From assembly GCA_964020085.1 (NCBI GenBank), contig OZ026597.1, positions 2,674,194 to 2,738,193 of the forward strand: 64,000 nt of DNA. The letters run 5' to 3'. The notes below the pieces were generated by a model that worked only from the letters and a program-made list of their open reading frames with translations, searched no databases and was not told the origin of the DNA. Source of the DNA: Micromussa lordhowensis. Its lineage: Eukaryota > Cnidaria > Anthozoa > Scleractinia > Lobophylliidae. Made by a program: the position numbers and the translations under genes. Of the stretch, positions 56,073 to 64,000 are shown one piece after another (the first letter of the stretch is position 1; each line of letters opens with the position of its first letter).

Positions 56073-57284
56073 TAATGGGTCATTCAATTCCAGCAGTGCC
56101 CATCGTCCCCCCCTTCCCAGGCCAACCCCCAGGCATTAGCATTTTTTTAAAGAAATGGGCAAATTCCCTGGGGTGGGGACACATAAGCTGTCTTAAGGAG
56201 TAACACTGCTTATTTATTTCTATCGCAAGACAAAATACAATGTACAACACCAGTAAATACAACACAGTAAATACAACACCATACAATGCACCAAAATTGA
56301 TATTTGGTACAACCACACTCATAAGTGGGAAAATCCTTTCCTATGATGTTAGCAGATGTTGTTGATATATACAACAAAGTCAAAATATACATGCACTAAA
56401 CAGGTTTAAAAGCAGTTATGGAATTGAAATAAGGCGCGATAACTGTGCTCCTGCAAAAAAAAATCTAAGGGGGAGTACAGCCCAGTTACAGACAATGGGT
56501 CAGGGGGAGGACTTCCTTGCCCTAACTTTTTATATTTTCACGCAATACTGTCACTGTTTATTTTCTTTCGACTGATGGGCCCTGCCAAACTTATTTCAAA
56601 AATGTTGCTTTACAGCTTGCTACGACATGCGGCCCAGTTACTATTTTCTATGAAGTATTTATGGTGGTCCTCGAGGAGAAACAGGATTATGCTTTCCCCT
56701 TAAAGTTGAACGATTTTCAGTCTTATGAACCGTGGCAAGCTGGGGCTATTTATCAAACTGTGTCCCAAAATAAGTAAATCTTTTGTTTCAGGACCTGAAC
56801 AAGCTCAACGACTGAATGAGAAATTTGTGTTCCGGTTTGCTGAAACTAAAATCTCCATAGCCCATTGCAGAAACGTCAGAGAACTGGGAAAGAGTATGGT
56901 TGTTTTCTGTTTGTTTGAAAAATTAAGATATTCAAATGAAAGATCAACTAAATTTCAGAGTTTTAAGAATAGAAACATAATAGAGGAGGAAAATGGCAAA
57001 ATGGCAGCTCTTCAAATATCACCTAAAATAGAGAGTTTTATGAATTGTGTAGACATGCCACAAAATTTCAAGGGTTTGTATGGCATTTTACAACTTTTGC
57101 ATCCCATTTGGACAATTTTCTGCTGAAAACTCTCAACATGACTGGGTAGCTCTTCATTCAGTAACATTTCAGTTGATATGTTTAGATTTTCAATCTAATA
57201 CAAAAAACTGACGCCCCAATCCTCTCATGTTTTTGCAATGCGCTATTGCTATGTGAATATTAATTAAACGTTTCATGCCAATCA
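56073..57284. other. Mostly non-coding, copy B counterpart of 11,327-12,538
   Basis: Carries the same unexplained 133-codon frame (56,725-57,126). Ends at the breakpoint where copy A continues into the ADP-ribosyltransferase-like genes. Confidence 0.35.
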
Positions 57285-57565
57285 ATGCAGCAGAAAACTG
57301 GACTGTCTGATTTTTGAAATGTTATTGATAAAGAAGAAATGTCCATGCTTGAACACACAATCAGACTCCATACGCGCAAAACTACTTAAATTTGTCACTT
57401 TTTACGTGCATACGTTAAAAACCGCGTTGCACGGATATATTAAGTTGTAAAATTTTATTCTCTTTTCACTTGAAAATGATGTCACGGAGTCATCGAAACG
57501 TTGTGTAAAATCTCTTTCGCTTATTTTTATCATTAGATGTTTGACCGTAAAATATACCTTTTTCT
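57285..57565 (+). mobile_element. Penelope-like element 3' fragment, copy B (5' end cut at the duplication breakpoint)
   Basis: Starts abruptly at GCAGCAGAAAACTGGACTGT, corresponding to A 27,572 in mid-frame, and continues through the same C-terminal codons and 3' region with several differences. Its hammerhead-like motif is at 57,463-57,510, where stem II (GATG...CATC) is one pair longer than in A. Confidence 0.8.
57463..57510 (+). ncRNA. Hammerhead-like motif, PLE fragment copy B
   Basis: Same layout as 27,753-27,800, with core TTGAAAA, GAAAC and GTT. Base changes in the stem II region restore one pair relative to A. Confidence 0.4.
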
Positions 57566-60500
57566 GAATTTTTCTGCGATCTGGGTTTTGGTGATCGGAC
57601 GTTTAGGATTTTTTATGCGTTCTGGGTTTTAGACTTATAGTTTTCGTGCGTTTCAGTATTTCGGCGTTCCAGCGTTCCAGGGTTCCTGCGTTCCAGTGTT
57701 CTAGTTTTCAGTACTAGCCGCTCAGTGCGCCCGTCCTTTACACCAACTTGCAGAGGACAGTATTTTGAAACTATCTTCCAAGCGGCGTAATACATTAAGG
57801 GCCTATAAAAGACTTTTAAGGTAAGGAACTATTGATTTCAAAGCAAACATAACAAGCTAATTGTGGCTACGTCTAAAAAAATGCATTGTTTGTGCTGATT
57901 GTTCATTTCAATATGGACGCCATTTTCAATTTTACCGAAGTTTGGTTTGTTGGTATATCAAAACAGTAGAAGATATCAGAAAAATGAAACGATAAATTTG
58001 AAGACGCACCTTATAAGCCCTCGTGATAGTATTGCTGGGAATTTTGAGATACAACCACATGCATTTTTGCAATGTTTTTTTAGGCCGGGTTTGGCGTGAA
58101 TTAAAAATGTCGAAGACGTTCTCTGCTAATTAGACCGTGGTTTCATTAGGAAAGACACGATACTAAAAATATTACTATATCTTGGTAAAGGAAGGCCAAC
58201 TGTATATATTTATAGCTAGAGAAGTCCTGCTGTTGGATTTTTACCTGGTGCAAAGACTACCTGAAAACAGCACAATTTCGACCTCGCATGCACGCACTAA
58301 TATTATTTTCATTAATATTTACACAAACTAACCTCATTTCACTTTACATGTAGGTAGTACCTATGGCTACCTTTAAAAAAATATATTTTTCTGTAATTTT
58401 TAGAGACATTCATTCTTAAAATGTGCCACTTTTTTCCTTTTTTAATTAATGCACTATTAATGCCACCGGTAATTTTGGTTCAGCTTGTTGTATCTGATGT
58501 TGTTTTCATTGTTTCTCATACTAAGTCAAACTACATTTTTGAATGGTTATATAAAGCACTGGCCAAATGCAAGATACAGGTAGTCACAAGTAGCTGCAAG
58601 TTGAGCATGCATGGTCGTCACTTGCACTGGGTTGCCAAATAGACTTGCAAGATGTTATTTTCCTCGCAAGTGGACAAAAGTCGAAAAAAAAAAATTCAAG
58701 GCAGACATGTCTTGTATTTTATTGGCTAATAACAGGTTAATGGATGTCACTCAACTTGCATTGACTTTGGTTAGGTGGCCAAACTGTGAAAACTTGGGTC
58801 GACTTGCATGCAAATTTGATCTTGACCAAAGTGAGCACAAGTCATTGCAAATGCATGCAACGCCTGGCCAAACAAAGTCGCAAGTAGACTTGCCTCTACT
58901 TGCAGGTCCATTAGGCCAGGGCTTTACTTTCGTAATGTCGCTACTTTCAGCATTCGTAACTATGGTTCCCCATTTTGTCATGTTATTTTAATACAGTGGA
59001 ACCCTGCCTTACGGTCACCTCATTAAAATGGTCACCTTGTTATTGTGCCACATTTTTGTCCTGGTGAAATGCCTGTACATTTTTTTATAGGAAAACCCTG
59101 TTAAAGCAGCCAGCCCTTTAATACGGCCAAACTGCCACATTCTAAAATCCCAACCTGTATAATCCTTTGCAATCTGACCCTGTTTATATGGCTACTCGGC
59201 CATTCCGAATGCTTATAAATGAGCAGTAGTTCAGAAGTGCAATTGTGATCTATTTGTTACTTCAGACATCACTCAATTTAGACCAGTTGTGAAATTTGAC
59301 CCTACCCTGTTAATACGGCCAAATTTCCATGGCCCACTGGTGACCATACATGCAATAATGGGGCTCTACTGTAGGTTACTGGTATCCGTTAACAATCCTT
59401 GGCAAAGAAAGTTACTGTTTAAATGAAGTGTTCTGTTCAAAATCATAACTCAAGGACTTCAATTGGGAAGGCTCCTTAATCTGGGGACCATTTCACTACA
59501 CCATAAACATTTGTACAGTATCTAAATTTCTCTATTTCTTTTTTTGAACAGCTGAAGACAAAATGCCTCAGGACAAGACAGGAGGAGGATATTATCCATA
59601 AGCTTATTCTAGAATGATGAGTTTTTTGCAATCCAGTACCAGGTAAACACTTGTGTTCTTATGCAATGATCAAATCAAAACTTAACCTGGTTCCCATCTC
59701 TGCGGGTTACCCAAATCATCAAATTCTAGGGCAGAAAAAAAAATTAAAATGCACCACTCTTTTTCCTTTAAATTAATTAATAGGTTGCCACAGGTCAGGA
59801 TCCAAAGTAGTCAGGGAAATTTTCGTTTTTCAAAATCAGGGAAAAATAAGGGAACCCTTTTGTACTGTACCTTGAAAAAACATAGGCACGCAAGGCGTGC
59901 AAGAGTTATTTTTTGTGCATTAAAAGCTCCTGGAGTTACTTGCAGCACTCAGTGGACTCTAAGGTTAATCCAATTCAAATAAGGTTAATCCATCAAGTTT
60001 GTTTGGTTATGATGTACAGCAAAAACAACAACAAAAAAAATATCAAGCTTAGGTTACATTTATCAAGGTTTGGTTTTAACAGTTGATCAGTGGCTTTGCT
60101 TATTAGAACTGTTCCCAGCAAGACAGCTCTGTATTTATAGTAGCTAACGGTAAACGGCAGATTGGTGTTGATTCTGGATAACTTTTCTGACTCACTTTAT
60201 AACAAGATCAAATTTAATTTACTCATGCAATATAATAGCATGGTCTTGTTCTGTTGCCAGCAATGATCTTATTTTTTTCAGTTTGATTTTCCACGAAATC
60301 ACTTCAAATTAACACAGTATTGATTTCAAAACCCATTTAAATGAGATTAGACATTATTGAAGGTGAACAGCTAATGACTTGAAGCAACCAGACACATGAA
60401 AAACTGTACAAGTTTTATAAGACTCCATGAAATCTGCAGAGTAAACTTCCATCAAGTTTCCTCGTCACATGACGATCCCTTTTTTGTGACAAAAAGTCAG

Positions 60501-63500
60501 TTGCAGAAAAAAGGTTTAATTTGCTACTTTATGACAGACATAAGTTTACCTCTTTTGAACCTTGCAAAGAATCTGTTTCAAGCTTTCAAAGCAAAAGAAC
60601 TACTGTGTCGCCTCAAAGTCTAATCTAATTAATCTGCGGGTTAACTTTCTGCCATGAAGTCTTAAGGAATATTTGAAGAGTCTACCTGCCTCAAATCTTT
60701 GTTAAAATTCCTGTTTCAAGGAATTGCCATTAATGCAAGATGTTAAAATGCCCCTGGTCTTTAAAAATCATAGTAAACACAGCATCCGCAGAAGAAGGCC
60801 AATATGGCTGTCCTAAAATTGGGATGAAATCTTCACACACATGATTCCCCTTTACAAACAGCAATTTGATTGGTTGCATTTAGTAGCCCCAATCTGATCG
60901 TGGTGACATACATCTCTCACTCACTCACTCACTCACTCATCCATTTGACCCACTCATAACATAGCCCAGACCCGTTGACTATAAAGAGGTACTTTTTTAC
61001 TAAAAAAAATAACTTAAAAACTAGACCAAACTACATGTACTGAACTAACTCTAAAACCTATAGTACAACACACTTTCAATAAGTGACCACCAAACTAAGA
61101 ACAGACACTACTTAACGTACACCAACAACTCACTCGTACCTAAAAAACACAAGTCACTAAGGTATTTCTTGACCTCAACAGAACTTGAACATGATGTTCT
61201 TCAATTCAACCAGCCTCAACACAAACTTCACCAAACGTAAACCACTTGAATCAGACCATAAATGATCAGTTACTGATTACTACCTTTCCATAATGGCTTG
61301 ACAGGTTCTCAGTACATCAATCCTTTCACACTAGACAAACTACTCAATGATACTTGTCCACTTTTTTTCTTTGTGGTTGGCAACTGCACACCTCAGAATG
61401 GGACATACACCTGTAATGACTTCCTCAATCGCCCCCCCCCCCCCCCCCCACTGTCCAACCTTGTCGTGATTCACTATTATTTCCCAGGGTTCCCCAGGTA
61501 AAGGATTAGTTTTGAGTTGATCATTGCATTCCTTGATGTAAACCAAGTTCTGCTTTAATTTTGAAATACCACAGACATGTAAATAATTGAAAATACTTTC
61601 ATTGACTCATTAAGTAAATTTTTTTTTTAAGTGGATAACATTTCATTTGGTTTTGTTTTTACTGTATTTCCTCCTTGAAACCCCTGTTGGACTTCCTGAT
61701 TTTTGCTCATACATGTATGTAAAAAGGGAAGCTACATGTATTTGGAAGACCGGCTTAATAGTAATGCACATGTACATGTAGCATATCAAAACTGCGTTTG
61801 TGGGTTGAAAAGGAGATTCAGAAGGACTTATTTATTAGAACGAATGGAGACTCAGTTATACTCAATACTTCCAATTCAAAGTTCTGGGATTGTACAAAAC
61901 AATCAGATGATCTGTATTTTATTATTGACACCACCAGAAAATTATGTCCTTTTTGAGCTGAAAGAGTGCTGAGCAGCTGGTTCACTGCTACACTGTTGTA
62001 TAATCACCCACCATATGGATCAAAACAGGAAAAAGAAAGAGACTGGGGGATACTGGATAGAAGGAATTGAAAGGAAATTCCGACTAAAATTCACCATTTA
62101 ACACCCCCTCCCCTTTCTTTCTCCCCTTTCAAAAAATTGAAACAAACTGCAATTTTTCATTGTTGTGGAAACATTGTACTGGGCCAGCGTTTGAGCTGGC
62201 TTGGGTTGGACGTCTTTATACAGATGGGCCTGAGAATGAGTGGAAGAGATTGCTCTGTGATGTGAGACAGACGCGTACATGTACCCCTGATTGGTTTTCT
62301 CCTCTAGATAACATCCTGCCATTTACAGTGTACATGTAGGTCATTAGAATCAAAAACAGATTGCATTCGAGTAATTTGGGGGAAGGAGAGAAGCTTACCA
62401 CAACATGGCAATCTTGCCAGTTCAGAGGCAACAAAGTACATCTGTACATTGTACGCTTTCTTGCCTTCAGAAAAAAACTGCAAAACTTCAATTCCTATTC
62501 TATATTTGAAGGGTTGCGAATAAACTTTAAGGCGGATAATGTCAAGAAGGAATTCCATGGATGGGTCAATAAATCTTTGACCCAGAGATAGAGAGAATAT
62601 TTTGTTAGGGGGGTGGGGGGGGGGGGCTGGAGGGTATAATTTTGTGTTTATTCTTGATAGGGGTACTGAACAAGTAAAAAGAAATGGGCAGGAGTCTTTG
62701 TGAGAACACTTCTGAAAGTAGATTTGAGTTATATTTTCTACATGTACATGTGCATGTATAGTTTAAAATATTTCTGCAGTCCAATTGCAAAGAAATTTTT
62801 TTCCAAAACTTTCCTTTCTGTTCATTAAGGGAGAAGGTCACTCCAAAAAGCTTACTGTTTTTGTCTTCTCATGTGACGTCATTCCATCTGACTTGAAATT
62901 GGCAGGAAGGAGAAAAAACCTGCAACTGACTTTGCATCACAAGGTCAGCAAAATGTATTTTTTCCAAGCGATTATCAACTTCACTATCTTCAATGCTATC
63001 ATTTCGGATTCCGGAGCATGTTTGGCTCAAAATAATGCAGTTCAAAAGCATCCATAACCCAGAGTGATAGTTAAAAGGCTTGTCAGAAGCCATTTGGACA
63101 ACATCTCTTGGACAGAACTATGTCAAAAAATGCAACCTGGTTGCTGAAATAAGTACTGTTCAAAATGGCGGCAATTATGTCAAATTTTGGGCTTCTTTGG
63201 AGACGAACCTGCACTTTAAGAGGCTGAAACTTTGTTACGTGGCCAAACTTTGTGCGAGGTTTCTGTTAGCCCTGACAAAAAATGTACATTTATTTACCAT
63301 TTATTGGAGTGACCTTCTCGTTTAACCATTTCAAAACAACAAACATGTGGTCAAATGAATTTTTATTGGCATGCTGAACAAAAACTCTGCTGTTGTGGCC
63401 ACAGTGTCTGGATAAATTAATTGGCAAATTGATAATAATATTGAGTAACTGCTAAATTGAAGACTCCTTTTCAACTTAAGGACTGATTGATTTTAGCAGT

Positions 63501-64000
63501 GGTTGTTACAGTTGACAACCAGAATTAAATTATTGACTAGCTAATATTATTACTCTTTGAAAAGCTGTTTTACACATTCTATGGCTTGTCTATAATATTT
63601 TTGAAGAATCCTTTGTTTATGTTGATTGACATTATTATTCACATTCTTCTCTGAGGTGTTATCCACTTTCAACAAATGTATTTAGAATGCATGTTACTGT
63701 TTGTGATATCTGGTAGTTTATATTTGACCTCTGTTTGGCTCTGCATGTCTGTGGTATTTGTAGTTACTTTACAGTGGCCCATTGGTACAAATATGACTTC
63801 ACCATTCAATTTTATTTCTTAACACTTATCCCTTCCGCATGAGTTTAAAAACAATACAATTCTCAAGTTACAGAAGTCTGCAAAATACTTGGAAAATATG
63901 ACAACTGGCAATGAAAAAGTTTGAAACATTTTGTTTTTTTCAATCTGTTAATGACCAGTTAAGTGCAATTGTTGATGAAGTAAAAAATAATAGCAAGTGC
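57566..64000. other. Diverged copy B of 27,866-34,990; no gene recognised
   Basis: Aligned along its length with copy A but with many substitutions and short indels, including the lack of the 140-bp (29,542) and 484-bp (29,772) A segments and about 95 extra bases near 60,222-60,315. No open frame is preserved in both copies in a way that suggests coding. Poly-C (about 61,431-61,450) and poly-G (about 62,608-62,626) runs are present. Confidence 0.5.
59281..59285. other. Empty target site matching the A-only hAT-like insertion
   Basis: A single GACCA within TTTAGACCAGTTGTG, where copy A has GACCA, 484 bp of element, then GACCA. Confidence 0.85.

Larger units (their letters stand above)
44344..64000. 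repeat. Copy B of large direct duplication (right copy)
   Basis: Homologous to copy A with offsets of +44,342 (minisatellite), +44,375 (to about 3,280), +44,622/44,623 (to about 6,730), +44,626 (to about 8,540) and +44,746 (to 12,538). At 57,284/57,285 the match jumps from A 12,538 to A 27,572, with one base of ambiguity at the join. Beyond the jump, divergence rises sharply. B lacks both ADP-ribosyltransferase-like genes, the LINE fragment, the first PLE remnant, the tRNA-like tandem array and the TTAA-bounded element that A carries between the blocks. Confidence 0.95.

Overview
This window reads as animal nuclear DNA, most likely from an anthozoan cnidarian and probably a stony coral. It is AT-rich, has very few open coding frames, and is packed with Penelope-like retroelement (PLE) pieces, tRNA-derived SINEs, fold-back MITEs and scattered TACATGTA motifs. 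The organism call is inferred from this repeat landscape and from family resemblance; no marker gene proves it. I see no rRNA, CRISPR array, operon or prokaryotic signal.

Layout. The window holds two head-to-tail copies of one region. Copy A runs from 1 to at least 35,000 and copy B from 44,344 to the window end. A 1-12,538 matches B 44,344-57,284 almost perfectly; I noted only about fifteen substitutions plus a few discrete indels. A 27,572-34,990 matches B 57,285-64,000 at clearly lower identity (about 7% substitutions in one stretch counted by eye, plus many indels). The 15 kb between these blocks in A (12,539-27,571) is absent from B. The piece 34,990-44,343 is single-copy here and has no recognisable gene.

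Genes. The only convincing intact coding sequences are two divergent genes in the A-only block, at 12,573-13,814 (-) and 16,005-16,850 (+). Both encode proteins with the same ADP-ribosyltransferase-fold (PARP/DUF3990-like) C-terminal domain: His in HGT, Tyr in GFY, and a conserved EGP near the C-terminus. A broken C-terminal copy of the second gene lies inverted at 10,988-11,326 (and in B). It belongs to an inverted segmental duplication whose arms also share a 0.9 kb repeat containing a SINE. A truncated kinase-like pseudogene with four in-frame stops occurs in both copies.

Mobile DNA. There are PLE remnants with RT and GIY-YIG coding pieces and hammerhead-like 3' motifs (24.3-25.2 kb, 27.5-27.8 kb, 35.2-35.7 kb, 57.3-57.5 kb). 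There is a LINE reverse-transcriptase C-terminus (23.7-24.2 kb) and two tRNA-derived SINE families. Three hAT-like non-autonomous elements have visible target duplications, one of them with its empty site preserved in B. There is also a tandem array of a 484-bp unit carrying Pol III A/B boxes and a T-run, a 33-bp minisatellite, and many fold-back MITEs.

Most interesting signals: the abrupt change in A/B divergence exactly where the ADP-ribosyltransferase block is missing; repeated 6-bp CATGTA insertions at TA dinucleotides between A and B; and PLE hammerhead-like motifs whose core shows a paired C3-to-U and G8-to-A change in every such copy.
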